From Parerythrobacter aestuarii (GTDB taxonomy: Bacteria > Pseudomonadota > Alphaproteobacteria > Sphingomonadales > Sphingomonadaceae): DNA of 64,000 nucleotides. A model generated the notes under the pieces. The model was not told the DNA's origin and did no database searches. It saw nothing but the letters and a program-made list of their open reading frames with translations. The translations under genes and the position numbers were made by a program. The stretch is taken from the NCBI RefSeq assembly GCF_030140925.1, contig NZ_JARBWD010000001.1:62001-126000 (forward strand), written 5' to 3'. This document shows, in pieces, positions 9,229 to 18,324 of the stretch (position 1 is its first letter; every line of letters begins with the position of its first letter).

Positions 9229-10776
9229 TCACCGCTCCTTGGTGGCGGAAAACGTCAGCTCAGGGTTCTTCTCAGCCTGATAGTTCACATCCCATGGGCT
9301 CTTGGCCATGAAAACCAGATCGCCATCGCGGTCGCGCGCAAGGTTGGATCGGTTGAAGCTCTCGAATTCATTCAGGGCCTTGCCTTCGCCCCTGACCCAG
9401 CGCGCCGTTGCGAAAGGAGAAGGTTCGAGGAAAGCGTCGACCTTGTATTCCGCCTCCAGCCGCGAAACGAGCACTTCCAGCTGGAGCTGGCCGACAACAC
9501 CGATGATCCACTGCGCGCCTATCTCCGGGTAGAAAACCTGGATGACTCCCTCTTCGGAAAGGTCGTCGAGCGCCTTGCGCAACTGCTTGGTCTTGGTCGG
9601 ATCCTTCAGCACCACGCGGCGCAGGATTTCCGGTGCGAAATTGGGCAGGCCCGTGAAGCGCACCTCGTTCTTCTCGCTCAGCGTATCGCCCACACGCAGC
9701 GTGCCGTGGTTGGGGATGCCGATGATATCGCCGGCCTCAGCGGTATCGGCGATCTCGCGATCCTGCGCGAAAAACATGATCGGCGAATGGATCGCGATCG
9801 GCTTGCCCAGGCCGCTCGGCGTCAGCTTCATGCCACGTTTGAAGGTGCCCGAAACTTGCCGCATGAAGGCGATGCGGTCGCGGTGGTTGGGATCCATATT
9901 GGCCTGCACCTTGAAGATGAAGCCGGTCACTTCGCTGCGATCCGGCGCAATCTCGCCGCCGTCGGCAGGCTGCGGGCGCGGCGGCGGGGCGTATTTGGCG
10001 ATGGCATCGATCAGCTCGGACACGCCGAAGTTCTTGAGCGCCGAGCCGAAGAACACCGGGGTCAGGTCGCCATTGCGATACGCCTCGAGATCAAACTCGG
10101 GATAGCCAGCCTGCGCCAGCTCGGCTTCTTCGGCGAACTCTTCAGGAATTTCGGGATTTTCATCCCGCTTGCCAAGGAACTCCTTCGAACCGCCTTCAGG
10201 CCGCGCCACCGAACCACTGGAATAGTCGAGGATCCCCTGGAACTGTCCGCCCATGCCGATGGGCCAGCTTTGCGGACTTACATCGAGCGCCAGTTGGTCC
10301 GCAACTTCGTCGAGCAGCTCGAACCCCTCGCGCCCTTCACGGTCGACCTTGTTGACAAAGGTGATAATCGGCACCGAGCGCAGGCGGCAGACTTCGAACA
10401 GCTTCAATGTCTGCGGTTCGATCCCCTTGGCCGCATCAATCACCATGATAGCCGAATCGACGGCGGTCAGCGTGCGGTAGGTATCTTCGGAGAAGTCTTC
10501 GTGGCCCGGCGTGTCGAGCAGGTTGAAGGTGATCGTTTCACCGTCATATTCCTTCTCGAAGGTCATCACGCTGGAGGTGACCGAAATCCCGCGCTGCTGC
10601 TCGATCTTCATCCAGTCGCTGCGCGCGCGCCGTGCTTCGCCACGCGCCTTGACTTGCCCGGCCTGGTGGATCGCTCCACCCTGCAAGAGCAGCTTCTCGG
10701 TCAGCGTGGTCTTACCGGCGTCAGGGTGCGAGATGATCGCAAACGTGCGACGGGGGTTGGTGGATTGCGAGCTCAT
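9229..10776 (-). CDS. prfC: peptide chain release factor 3
   Basis: A 515-residue translational GTPase that recycles RF1/RF2 from the ribosome after peptide release. The G motifs are visible: SHPDAGKTTL (G1), DTPGHEDFSED (G3) and NKVDREG (G4), with the RF3-specific GISVTSSVMTF switch region. The C-terminal domains include VVGQLQLEVL, and the length is typical. I use the ATG at 10776; an ATG five codons upstream is also open, and neither has a strong ribosome-binding site. RF3 is patchily distributed in alphaproteobacteria, but this copy looks intact. Confidence 0.93.
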   Translation of the reverse strand: MSSQSTNPRRTFAIISHPDAGKTTLTEKLLLQGGAIHQAGQVKARGEARRARSDWMKIEQQRGISVTSSVMTFEKEYDGETITFNLLDTPGHEDFSEDTYRTLTAVDSAIMVIDAAKGIEPQTLKLFEVCRLRSVPIITFVNKVDREGREGFELLDEVADQLALDVSPQSWPIGMGGQFQGILDYSSGSVARPEGGSKEFLGKRDENPEIPEEFAEEAELAQAGYPEFDLEAYRNGDLTPVFFGSALKNFGVSELIDAIAKYAPPPRPQPADGGEIAPDRSEVTGFIFKVQANMDPNHRDRIAFMRQVSGTFKRGMKLTPSGLGKPIAIHSPIMFFAQDREIADTAEAGDIIGIPNHGTLRVGDTLSEKNEVRFTGLPNFAPEILRRVVLKDPTKTKQLRKALDDLSEEGVIQVFYPEIGAQWIIGVVGQLQLEVLVSRLEAEYKVDAFLEPSPFATARWVRGEGKALNEFESFNRSNLARDRDGDLVFMAKSPWDVNYQAEKNPELTFSATKER

Positions 10777-10934
10777 AAGTCGCGCGCCCATAGCGCCGGG
10801 GCGGACCCGCGTCCACCAGCCCGGAACCGATTGTTCCTTCAGCCTCGCGGCTCGAACAGAACCGCGCCGTTTTACTTCGATTTAATGCCGCTTCTTGTAG
10901 GGGTTGATCGCGTGCTTGATCGGAGGGGGCAGAA

Positions 10935-11564
10935 GTGGGCTCGGCATTTCTCAAACTACGGCTCATCATGATGTTCGCGCCATTCCTCGCGGGTGTAATG
11001 TGGCTAGGCGCGAGCGGTGGTGGTACGCATTACGACAAGACACCCGCCGAAGTGCGCTCCGCACTGCAGTCGGCCCTTGTACCGCTCCACGTATTGGGCG
11101 GGCAGGTCACAGGCAGCCGAGTGACCAGGCTCGACGATGAAACAATGGTCACGTCTCTGCTCGACGAGGGCGAGAATGAGCTGATGCGTTTCGTCACCAC
11201 CGTGAGCGCCGACGGGGAAGGCTCCAGGGTCGAGACAATCGTCGAAGCCCCCAAGGGTGTACATGCCAAGCGCGCTGAAGAGACCATGAAGAAACAGGCG
11301 ATTGCCGTTTCCCTGCTGGAACTGGTGGCCCAGGAGCATGTTGCCTCCGCCATCGAAGGGCGACCGTTCAACATGCTGGCGCTTAATCCGGCAGCCAACG
11401 CCATGGTGAACGCCATGCCGGAGACAACCTCCAGCGTCGACGACAGCAATGCTGCAACCGCTGAGTGGTCACGCCTGCAACAGCAAGGCTATGGCGAAAC
11501 CCGAGACAACGGCTGGGGCAGCCCGAACGGCGACTATGGTGGCGATTGGGGATCGCAAGACTAG
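10935..11564 (+). CDS. hypothetical secreted or membrane protein with Gly-rich tail
   Basis: A 209-residue protein that I do not recognise. It starts with GTG at 10935 behind a strong GGAGGGGG. The N-terminal hydrophobic segment (LIMMFAPFLAGVMWLGAS) looks like a signal peptide or anchor. The following 130 residues form a soluble domain with a regular helix/strand pattern (LVPLHVLGGQVTGSRVTRL, ETIVEAPKG). The last 25 residues are low complexity, rich in Gly, Asp, Asn and Trp. It is divergent from prfC and converges on pheT, whose end is 18 bases away. No function is suggested by the context. Confidence 0.7.
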   Translation: MGSAFLKLRLIMMFAPFLAGVMWLGASGGGTHYDKTPAEVRSALQSALVPLHVLGGQVTGSRVTRLDDETMVTSLLDEGENELMRFVTTVSADGEGSRVETIVEAPKGVHAKRAEETMKKQAIAVSLLELVAQEHVASAIEGRPFNMLALNPAANAMVNAMPETTSSVDDSNAATAEWSRLQQQGYGETRDNGWGSPNGDYGGDWGSQD

Positions 11565-11582
11565 CGACGCAGGCGTTACGCC

Positions 11583-13994
11583 CTAGCCACGCAACTCTGC
11601 TCCCAGCTTGCCAGCCGCCGCCACGATACGGTCGGAGATCGCCTTGATCTCCTCGTCCTTGAACGATTTCTCGCCCGGCTGCAGTATCACTTCGACTGCT
11701 ACGGACTTCTTGCCATCGGGCACACCCTGCCCTGCAAAAACGTCGAAGATCCGAGCTTCAGTGATGGCCTGTTTGTCTGCACCCTTCACCGCCCGGACGA
11801 GATCGCCTGCTACCAACTCGAACGGCACCAGGAAGGCAAAATCGCGCGTGATCGATTGCAGCGCCGGCGGGGCATAAGCCTCGCGGGCGAACCCGGCGTT
11901 CTTCCGGGCCGGGATTGCGTCAAGGAAGAGCTCGACCGCCACCACCGGACCATCGATGTCGAAGGCCTTGAGCGTAAGCGGGTGCAGCGCACCGAAGCGC
12001 GCCAGCACGTTCTTCGGTCCCAGCCGCAAGGTGCCGGACTGGCCCGGGTGGAACTGGCCTCCCGCCTCACCCATCACCATCAGTTTGTCTACCGGCGCGC
12101 CCGCGGCTTTCAGCAGGGACTCGGCCACACCCTTGGCATCATAGGCATCGAAGCGCTGCGACTTGCCAACGGACCACCCTCGCGGTGTCTTTTCGCCAGC
12201 CAGCACTACGCCCAGCGTCGGCTTCTCGTCGCTGGCACCATCCCTGCCCCGGAAATAGCGCCGCCCGATCTCGAACAAGCGGCTGCTTGCTGCACCACGA
12301 TCGGCGTTGTTCTTGGCCGCCATCAGCAGGCCCGGAAGCATCGACGGGCGCATCGCCTTCATGTCTTCGCTGATCGGGTTTTCGAGAACCCATAGCTCTG
12401 CGCCGTCAGCGAAATGCTCGGCCTCCGCGGCTGGCAGGAAGGCCCATGTCACAGCTTCATGCAGGCCACTTGCAGCAGCCGCGCGGCGCAGCTTGCGCTC
12501 CAGCATTTGCAGCGGCGAAGCCGTCGGGCGCGCAACGCCATCGACCCGCGGCAGCGGCGTGCTGGCGACATTGTCGAGCCCGATATTGCGGACGATCTCT
12601 TCCACGAGGTCCGCCTGACCTTCGATATCGTGCCGACGGCGTGGCACTTCCATGACCCAGGTCTTGGCACCCGGACCTATCCGTTCCTGTGTCACCACAA
12701 AGCCTAGCGACTGCAGAATATCGAGCTGTTTGCCTTCGTCGACCTCGATCCCGCCCAGCTTTTGGACTTGCAGCGGTTCGAACTCGACGACCAGCTTGCC
12801 CTGCGGCGGAGTGCCAGCTCGCACCATCTCGCTAGCGCCCCCGCCAGCAAGCTCCACGATAAGACCCGTGAGAAGGTCGAGCCCGGTCTCGAGGAAATCG
12901 GGATCGACCCCGCGCTCGAACCGCGTTCGTGCGTCGGAGGCCAGGCCCAGTTTGCGCCCCGTTACGCCGATCCGTTCGGGATTGAAGTAGGCGATCTCCA
13001 GCAGAACGTCGGTGGTGCTCTCGGTAACACCGGAATCCTCGCCGCCCATGATGCCGGCAATATCGTGCACACCGGCATCGTCGGCGATCACCGTCATGGT
13101 GTCGTCAAGCGTGTAGGTCTTCTCGTTGAGCGCCAGCACCTGCTCGCCGGTCTTGGCGCGGCGCGCAACGACCGCACCGGTCAGCTTGGCGAGATCGTAG
13201 GCATGCGCCGGGCGGCCATAGGCCAACATCAAATAGTTGGTGAGATCGACCAGCAGCGAGATCGGGCGCTGACCTGCGCTGATCAGTCGCTGCTGCAGCC
13301 AGTCAGGCGAAGCGCCATTGGTCACGCCCTTCACCACTCGGCCATAGAACGCCGGGCAGCCTTCAGGATCGTCGGTCCGGATTTCGATCGGGCAGGGGTC
13401 CATCGCCTCGAAGCTCGGGATCGCAACCGGCTTCAGTGTGCCAAGACCCGCCGCCGCGAGGTCTCGGGCAATGCCGTAGACACCCATGCAATCGGGGCGG
13501 TTGGGCGTGATGGCAACGTCGATCACTGGCGAAGAACCATGATAATCGGCAAAGCTGGTGCCGACCGGCGCATCGGCAGGCAGCTCGATGATGCCATCGT
13601 GCTCGTCGCCAAGCTCCAGCTCGCGCACCGAGCACATCATGCCGTTCGATTCGACCCCGCGGATCGCGCTCTTGCGCAGTTCCATGCCGTTGGCGGGGAC
13701 GACCGCCCCGGGCAGGCCCAGTACGCCCTTCATCCCGGCGCGCGCATTGGGCGCACCGCAGACCACCTGCAGCGGATCGCCTTCCCCGGTGTTGACGGTG
13801 AGCACCTGCAGCTTGTCGGCATCGGGATGCGGTGCAGCAGTGAGCACTTCGGCAACGCGGAAGCCTGCCAACCGCTCGGCCGGGTCCTCGACATCCTCGA
13901 CTTCGTGCCCGATGCAGTTGAGTGTGGCGACGATCTCGTCGAGGCTTGCCTCGGTTTCGAGATGGTCCTTGAGCCATGTAATGGAGAATTTCAT
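11583..13994 (-). CDS. pheT: phenylalanine-tRNA ligase beta subunit
   Basis: An 803-residue beta subunit of the (alpha-beta)2 phenylalanyl-tRNA synthetase. The start [13 protein letters not shown] is the family norm. An EMAP-II/tRNA-binding domain follows ([20 protein letters not shown]), then the B3/B4 editing domain, the B5 domain, and a C-terminal anticodon-binding FDX-ACB domain ([10 protein letters not shown] onward). The ATG at 13994 overlaps the pheS stop (ATGA), and GGGAG lies seven bases upstream of it. That makes this a better choice than the ATG two codons earlier, which sits directly on the Shine-Dalgarno. It is cotranscribed with pheS. Confidence 0.96.
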   Translation of the reverse strand: MKFSITWLKDHLETEASLDEIVATLNCIGHEVEDVEDPAERLAGFRVAEVLTAAPHPDADKLQVLTVNTGEGDPLQVVCGAPNARAGMKGVLGLPGAVVPANGMELRKSAIRGVESNGMMCSVRELELGDEHDGIIELPADAPVGTSFADYHGSSPVIDVAITPNRPDCMGVYGIARDLAAAGLGTLKPVAIPSFEAMDPCPIEIRTDDPEGCPAFYGRVVKGVTNGASPDWLQQRLISAGQRPISLLVDLTNYLMLAYGRPAHAYDLAKLTGAVVARRAKTGEQVLALNEKTYTLDDTMTVIADDAGVHDIAGIMGGEDSGVTESTTDVLLEIAYFNPERIGVTGRKLGLASDARTRFERGVDPDFLETGLDLLTGLIVELAGGGASEMVRAGTPPQGKLVVEFEPLQVQKLGGIEVDEGKQLDILQSLGFVVTQERIGPGAKTWVMEVPRRRHDIEGQADLVEEIVRNIGLDNVASTPLPRVDGVARPTASPLQMLERKLRRAAAASGLHEAVTWAFLPAAEAEHFADGAELWVLENPISEDMKAMRPSMLPGLLMAAKNNADRGAASSRLFEIGRRYFRGRDGASDEKPTLGVVLAGEKTPRGWSVGKSQRFDAYDAKGVAESLLKAAGAPVDKLMVMGEAGGQFHPGQSGTLRLGPKNVLARFGALHPLTLKAFDIDGPVVAVELFLDAIPARKNAGFAREAYAPPALQSITRDFAFLVPFELVAGDLVRAVKGADKQAITEARIFDVFAGQGVPDGKKSVAVEVILQPGEKSFKDEEIKAISDRIVAAAGKLGAELRG

Positions 13995-15091
13995 GCGCAT
14001 GCTCCCACCCCGGCCGACAGGGTCGGCTGGTCGAACGGGCTGAAGCCATAGTGGCCCAGCCAGCGCGGGTCGCCATCGAAGAAGGCGCGCAGATCGTCCA
14101 TCCCGTATTTGAGCATGGCGAGCCGGTCGACGCCGAGGCCCCAGGCAAACCCCTGCCATTCATCGGGATCGAGCCCGGCCATTTCGATCACGCGGCGGTT
14201 GACCATGCCGGACCCGAGCAATTCCATCCAGGCGTGTCCGTCGGCATTGCCGTCGCCACCGACGACGCGGCGACCACCTTCGCGCGAATAGCCGACATCA
14301 ACCTCAACCGAAGGTTCGGTGAAAGGGAAGTAGCTGGGGCGCAGGCGCAGCACGATATCCTCACGCTCGAAGAAGGCCTTTAGGAAGGTTTCCAGCGTCC
14401 ACTTGAGATGGCCCAGGTGGATATCGCGATCGATTACCAGTCCCTCGACCTGATGGAACATCGGCGTGTGGGTGGCGTCGCTGTCGGAGCGATAGACCTT
14501 GCCCGGGGCGATGATGCGCAGCGGGGCACCCTGTTCGACCATGGTGCGGATCTGCACCGGCGAGGTATGCGTCCTCAAGAGCATGCGGTTCCCGTCGGCA
14601 TCGCTGTCGGGGAAATAGAACGTGTCATGCATGGCGCGCGCGGGGTGCGTCTCGGCCATGTTGAGCGCGGTGAAGTTGTGCCAGTCGTCTTCGATCTCCG
14701 GACCGGTGGCGACGGCAAAACCAAGGTCGACGAAAATCTCGGCCAGCTCGTCCATGACCTGGCTGACCGGGTGGACCGAACCCATCGGCGCGTCAGGCGC
14801 AGGCAGCGTGAGGTCGAGCGTTTCCGTGGCCAGCTTCGCTTCCAGCTCGGCCCGTTCGAACTCGTCCTTGCGCGCCGTGATCGCATCGGCGGCAGCGGCC
14901 CGCGCGCCCTGGATCCTCGGCCCTTCGGCCTGCCGTTCCTCAGGGCTCATCTTGCCGAGCGTCTTGAGAAGCGCAGAAATCGTTCCCTGCTTCCCAAGAT
15001 ATTCCACCCGCAGCGCTTCCAGCGCATCGGCATCTGCTGCCGCGGCAATGCGCTCTAGCGCCTCGTTCTTCAGTTCTTCAGCCGTACTCAT
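13991..15091 (-). CDS. pheS: phenylalanine-tRNA ligase alpha subunit
   Basis: A 366-residue catalytic subunit. An N-terminal coiled coil (residues 1-95) is followed by the class II synthetase core. Motif 2 is recognisable in the [16 protein letters not shown] region, and motif 3 in the closing [14 protein letters not shown]. It charges tRNA-Phe together with PheT. It starts at the ATG at 15091. The 93-base gap to the upstream AraC gene holds a promoter candidate (15142-15170) and a perfect palindrome (15102-15119) in the leader. A Phe-rich leader peptide is not present. Confidence 0.96.
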   Translation of the reverse strand: MSTAEELKNEALERIAAAADADALEALRVEYLGKQGTISALLKTLGKMSPEERQAEGPRIQGARAAAADAITARKDEFERAELEAKLATETLDLTLPAPDAPMGSVHPVSQVMDELAEIFVDLGFAVATGPEIEDDWHNFTALNMAETHPARAMHDTFYFPDSDADGNRMLLRTHTSPVQIRTMVEQGAPLRIIAPGKVYRSDSDATHTPMFHQVEGLVIDRDIHLGHLKWTLETFLKAFFEREDIVLRLRPSYFPFTEPSVEVDVGYSREGGRRVVGGDGNADGHAWMELLGSGMVNRRVIEMAGLDPDEWQGFAWGLGVDRLAMLKYGMDDLRAFFDGDPRWLGHYGFSPFDQPTLSAGVGACA

Positions 15092-15101
15092 GGTCTCATC
15101 C

Positions 15102-15119
15102 GCCCCTTCCGGAAGGGGC
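15102..15119. repeat. 18-bp perfect palindrome in the pheS leader
   Basis: GCCCCTTCCGGAAGGGGC is self-complementary over all 18 bases. In RNA it would give a 7-bp GC-rich hairpin with a CCGG loop that ends 10 bases before the pheS start codon and overlaps the only purine-rich stretch available for ribosome binding. It could modulate pheST translation, or be a repeat remnant. The DNA structure is certain; the role is inferred. Confidence 0.7.
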
Positions 15120-15141
15120 CTCATTTCTCTTGAAGGGGTGG

Positions 15142-15170
15142 CCTCTAGCCGAGGGGCGGGCGGTTCCCAA
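15142..15170 (-). promoter_or_regulatory. candidate pheST promoter
   Basis: On the minus strand TTGGGA is separated by 17 bases from TAGAGG, in the context GGCTAGAGG. The GCTA core resembles the alphaproteobacterial -10 form GCTANAWC. Transcription would start near 15135 and give a leader of about 44 bases. It is assigned by eye only. Confidence 0.45.
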
Positions 15171-15184
15171 CCCCCAATTGCGCA

Positions 15185-16078
15185 TCAGGCCTTTGCCGGT
15201 TCGTGCAACACCTGCATGGCTTGGCCTGCGGCCTCCATCCGACCGCGCATCGCCGCCATCAGGATCGGGTGCTCCAGCTTGGCGTAAGCACTCGGGCTCA
15301 TGGTCATGAAGCGGTGGAAGTCGCGTACAAAATGGGCCTGGTCATGATAGGCGCAATCGAGGCTGTCGATCCAGCTCATGCTGTGATCGAGCATATACCG
15401 CGCCAGGCTGCGTAGGAAGCGCTGGCGGCGCAACAGCAGCTTGGGCGGAAATCCGAAGACCTTGCGACACAGCCGCTCCAGCGTGCGCGGCGACATCGCC
15501 GCGTGTTCGGCAAACTCGGCCACGCTGTTCACCTCCGGGTCGACCAGCGCCGCATTGACCCTGGCGATCCGCTCCTCGCCGCTGACCTGGCGATCGAGCA
15601 GCCGTCGCAGCCCCAGCTGCAAATGCAGCGCTTCGCCCACGACGTCCATGGGTCCGTTGAAAAGGCCAACGCCAATACCCGCAAGATCGGTCAATCCATC
15701 ATCGACCGTCGCATCGCAGAACCGGTCCCGATATTCGGATGCGTCGGCACGGCAGAACGTGGCCCATCCCAGCGGCAGCAGGCCGACGCCCCAGAACCGG
15801 CCCTGCCGGATGCGGAAGCGGGTGCACATGCTGGTCGGGCCAGTCATCACTGTCGAGGGCACCGGTGCCAGCGGATCGGGCCCGATTCCGGCTTCAAGCT
15901 CGGAGCCCTGGCGAAAGCGCAAGTTGGCCCACTCAGGATGCAGCCAATCTTCGAGGAACCCGCCGCCAATGTTGCCGACCTCCATATGATAGAGCGTTGT
16001 AACGAAGGGGGCCAGGTCCGGTCCGGGCATCACGAAACGGATGCGGATCGCCGGCGCGTCAGCCGAGTTGCTGCGCAT
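15185..16078 (-). CDS. AraC-family transcriptional regulator (paralogue A1)
   Basis: A 297-residue regulator with a C-terminal double helix-turn-helix of the AraC/XylS type. The first helix region is SVAEFAEHAAMSPRTLERLC, then VFGFPPKLLLRRQRFLRSLARYM, and the second repeat includes YHDQAHFVRDFHRFMTMSPSAY. The N-terminal 170 residues contain GRFWGVGLLPLGWATF, a segment closely matched in the neighbouring regulator at 16160-17047, so the two are tandem paralogues. The N-terminal domain is of unknown ligand specificity. It starts at the ATG at 16078 and ends 93 bases upstream of pheS. Its position next to translation genes is unusual for this family and does not by itself indicate a target. Confidence 0.88.
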   Translation of the reverse strand: MRSNSADAPAIRIRFVMPGPDLAPFVTTLYHMEVGNIGGGFLEDWLHPEWANLRFRQGSELEAGIGPDPLAPVPSTVMTGPTSMCTRFRIRQGRFWGVGLLPLGWATFCRADASEYRDRFCDATVDDGLTDLAGIGVGLFNGPMDVVGEALHLQLGLRRLLDRQVSGEERIARVNAALVDPEVNSVAEFAEHAAMSPRTLERLCRKVFGFPPKLLLRRQRFLRSLARYMLDHSMSWIDSLDCAYHDQAHFVRDFHRFMTMSPSAYAKLEHPILMAAMRGRMEAAGQAMQVLHEPAKA

Positions 16079-16159
16079 GAATGTACCCCCATTGCATCAA
16101 TCGTTTGCCATGCCTCTTAGCCAAGGTGGAAACCCACGGTCCAGCGCATCATACCGAGG

Positions 16160-17047
16160 TCAGACCCCAGTCGATGCGGCGTTGACATCGGTCACGCGGA
16201 CCGGGGTGCCCCATACTTTCTGGCGGTTGGCCATGAAGGCCCGCATGATCGGGTGGTCCTGCGCTGCGTACTCGGTCGGGCTCATGCCCATGAAGTGGTG
16301 AAACTCACGCACGAAATGCGGCTGGTCATGATAATGACGATCAATCGTTTCGCTCCACCGGGCTTCATCTTCGACCATGAAGGAAGCGAGACTGCGAACC
16401 AGCCGTTGACGCCTGAGCACGACATTGGGACTGAAGCCAAACGATTTGAGGCAAACCCGCTCCAGCGTCCGCACACTCACCCCCGCCCGTTCAGCGAAGT
16501 CGGGGATCTGGAGCAGGTAAGGGTCGACCATGGCAACCTGGACGGCCCGGATCCGCTCTTCGTCACGGGGCGGGCGGAACTGCTCGGACAGTCCATCGCA
16601 GAGGAGGCGATATTCGCTCCAGTCATCGATGGCAGCTTCTTCCAATGCCGCGGCAATTGGCGCAAAATGCCGGAAGGCGGGGTGCGTCGAGCCGTCGGTT
16701 GCGAGATTGACCAGCGTGCTCGCCGGCGCCCGAACAAAACTCGCCCACCCCAGTGGCAACAGTCCGAAACCCCAAAGGCGGGACTTGCCGATGGAAAAAC
16801 TGATCGGGCGATTGGTCGGGCCGGTAGCAAAGAAACCGCCTTCTCCTAGCGGTTGACCGTCAAGATGGCCCTGTCGTCGTGCACTATGGCTGAGAAATCG
16901 AAGGTTGCTCCATTCAGGCAGGAGCAAATCGGTCAGGACATCGTCGCTTGGGAGGTCTACTTCGAGCCGATAGATCGTCGTGATGCAATCCACGAACTGA
17001 TCGGGCACCGGGAAGAACTTGAGGTCTAGGGCTGGCTGGTCGCTCAT
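16160..17047 (-). CDS. AraC-family transcriptional regulator (paralogue A2)
   Basis: A 295-residue paralogue of the adjacent regulator. The shared N-terminal stretch is SRLWGFGLLPLGWASF, and the DNA-binding part has GVSVRTLERVCLKSFGF, VVLRRQRLVRSLASFM and YHDQPHFVREFHHFMGMSPTEY. The ATG at 17047 is preferred over one five codons upstream because AAGAGAG precedes it. It lies 81 bases upstream of paralogue A1 and 124 bases after rplT, with a terminator in between. No ligand or target is evident. Confidence 0.88.
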   Translation of the reverse strand: MSDQPALDLKFFPVPDQFVDCITTIYRLEVDLPSDDVLTDLLLPEWSNLRFLSHSARRQGHLDGQPLGEGGFFATGPTNRPISFSIGKSRLWGFGLLPLGWASFVRAPASTLVNLATDGSTHPAFRHFAPIAAALEEAAIDDWSEYRLLCDGLSEQFRPPRDEERIRAVQVAMVDPYLLQIPDFAERAGVSVRTLERVCLKSFGFSPNVVLRRQRLVRSLASFMVEDEARWSETIDRHYHDQPHFVREFHHFMGMSPTEYAAQDHPIMRAFMANRQKVWGTPVRVTDVNAASTGV

Positions 17048-17115
17048 GGGCTCTCTTGGCAAGACCCTATCGTGTCGGATTCATACAAGCAACCACGGGG
17101 TCGCCCATAGGAAAC

Positions 17116-17144
17116 GGGGCGCCGCGACCGTGTCGCGACGCCCC
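17116..17144 (-). terminator. intrinsic terminator after rpmI-rplT
   Basis: GGGGCGCCGCGAC and GTCGCGACGCCCC pair around a 3-base loop with one internal mismatch. On the minus strand the stem is followed by GTTTCC, a short T-run. It lies 28 bases after the rplT stop. The plus-strand side is followed by GCGTCATTTTC, so it may also act in that direction. Confidence 0.6.
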
Positions 17145-17171
17145 GCGTCATTTTCAACTTCAAATGACCGT

Positions 17172-17531
17172 TCAGGCCGGCAGGGCAGCCTTGGCCTGCG
17201 CTATGACGGTCTTGAATGCTGCTTCCTCGTTCATGGCCAGGTCGGCCATGACCTTGCGGTCGAGTTCGATGCCGGCGAGCTTCGCGCCGTGCATGAACTG
17301 CGAATAGGTCAGGCCTTCTGCGCGAACGGCAGCATTGATGCGCTGGATCCACAGGGCGCGGAAGTTGCGCTTCTTCACCTTGCGGTCGCGATAGGCGTAC
17401 TGGCCGGCCTTCTCGACGGCCTGACGGGCGATACGAATGGTGTTCTTGCGGCGACCGCGATAGCCCTTGGCCTGGTCCAAAATCCGCTTGTGCTTGGCGC
17501 GGGTGGTTACACCGCGTTTGATGCGAGGCAT
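17172..17531 (-). CDS. rplT: 50S ribosomal protein L20
   Basis: A 119-residue L20 that binds 23S rRNA early in large-subunit assembly. The whole sequence fits the family: [18 protein letters not shown], the basic coiled N-terminal extension, [19 protein letters not shown], and a C-terminal globular part. It lies 29 bases downstream of rpmI. In many bacteria L20 represses its own operon through the rpmI leader; I did not identify such a pseudoknot here. infC is not adjacent. Confidence 0.97.
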   Translation of the reverse strand: MPRIKRGVTTRAKHKRILDQAKGYRGRRKNTIRIARQAVEKAGQYAYRDRKVKKRNFRALWIQRINAAVRAEGLTYSQFMHGAKLAGIELDRKVMADLAMNEEAAFKTVIAQAKAALPA

Positions 17532-17560
17532 GTCATCTGCTCCTTAAAATCGAACCGGGC

Positions 17561-17764
17561 TCAGTCGAGGCCGTAGGGGGCCCACTTCTTCACCGTCTTG
17601 GTGTCGGCTTCCGACAGGACAGTGGTGCCGCGGTTGGTGCGGATGTACTTCGCATTGTGGCTGATCAGGCGGTGGCGCTTGCCGGCCACACCGTGCTTGA
17701 TCTTGCCAGTGGCGGTGATCTTGAAGCGTTTCTTCACACCGCTCTTGGTCTTCAGCTTGGGCAT
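17561..17764 (-). CDS. rpmI: 50S ribosomal protein L35
   Basis: A 67-residue basic L35: [28 protein letters not shown], and a terminal KKWAPYGLD. Two ATGs are open at 17770 and 17764. The AGGAG lies directly against the first (no spacing) but six bases before the second, so 17764 is the true start. That also agrees with the family's usual MPK N-terminus. It is transcribed with rplT from a promoter candidate at 17856-17883. Confidence 0.96.
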   Translation of the reverse strand: MPKLKTKSGVKKRFKITATGKIKHGVAGKRHRLISHNAKYIRTNRGTTVLSEADTKTVKKWAPYGLD

Positions 17765-17855
17765 TTTCATCTCCTATTGCAGAGACACGTCCGAACCGGC
17801 CCTGGCAGCCCTTGTCGCCAGGCAGGCAGATAATCACGTGTCAGTGAAGGGCGCG

Positions 17856-17883
17856 CACATAGCGCCTCAGGCGCAGAATGCAA
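17856..17883 (-). promoter_or_regulatory. candidate rpmI-rplT promoter
   Basis: The minus strand reads TTGCAT, 16 bases, TATGTG, in the context GCGCTATGTGCGCGCC. It lies about 90 bases before rpmI. The GC-rich discriminator GCGCGCC also follows the -10 of the petABC candidate (47766-47794). It is identified by eye. Confidence 0.5.
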
Positions 17884-17910
17884 GCGATTCGGACCGACGC
17901 CGTCGTGCGC

Positions 17911-18324
17911 CTAGCCCTTGAGCACCGGCCGTCCGGTTTCTGCCAGCCAGCGGGCAAAATCGCCATGCTCGATCGGCTCGAGGCCAGTGATTGGTCGCTT
18001 CCAGCAATAGGCCTGCGCAGTGGTCCAGTGACCGCCCTCGGGCTGGACGGCAACTTCGCGGCGATCGTAGTCGATCCCTTCCAGCTCGAACGCGTCGAGC
18101 GCTGCGAGATCGACGCCGGCACCGTCGAACATCTGTCCATGCACCAGACCGCCGGCGGCATCGGGCACCATGGCCGGATGCCATCCGCCGCGTTCCTCGA
18201 TGGCATAGAGATGGCCGGTGGTGACCGCCGGCATGCCCGCTCCAAGCCCGGCCACGAGCTCCACCACGGCACCTTCGGCAAGGTTGGGCTGCAGGACGCC
18301 GTAGAAGAACAGTGCCAGGCTCAG
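17911..18324 (-). CDS. gamma-glutamylcyclotransferase / AIG2-like protein with apparent CTG start
   Basis: A 137-residue protein if read from the CTG at 18324. The AIG2/GGCT fold is shown by the N-terminal FFYGVLQPN (the family's YGxL loop), GHLYAIEE, GLVHGQMF, and FELEGIDYDRREV, which contains the catalytic-type Glu. The first ordinary start codon in frame is a GTG at 18267, but that would delete the YGVL loop. Upstream of that loop the frame is open only to a TGA near 18400 and holds no ATG, GTG or TTG. The CTG at 18324 has GGAGG (18332-18336) seven bases before it and overlaps the stop of the upstream gene as CTGA. The fold is secure; the substrate is not known. Confidence 0.8.
   Translation of the reverse strand: MSLALFFYGVLQPNLAEGAVVELVAGLGAGMPAVTTGHLYAIEERGGWHPAMVPDAAGGLVHGQMFDGAGVDLAALDAFELEGIDYDRREVAVQPEGGHWTTAQAYCWKRPITGLEPIEHGDFARWLAETGRPVLKG

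Noticed and set aside
9085..10971. Long plus-strand frame opposite prfC
   Set aside because: The composition is that of an antisense frame; the minus strand encodes an unambiguous GTPase with all G motifs.
15112..15187. Possible leader peptide before pheS (starting ATGCGCAATTGG)
   Set aside because: It contains one Phe codon only, overlaps the AraC stop, and is not followed by alternative terminator/antiterminator stems, so attenuation by Phe codons is unsupported.
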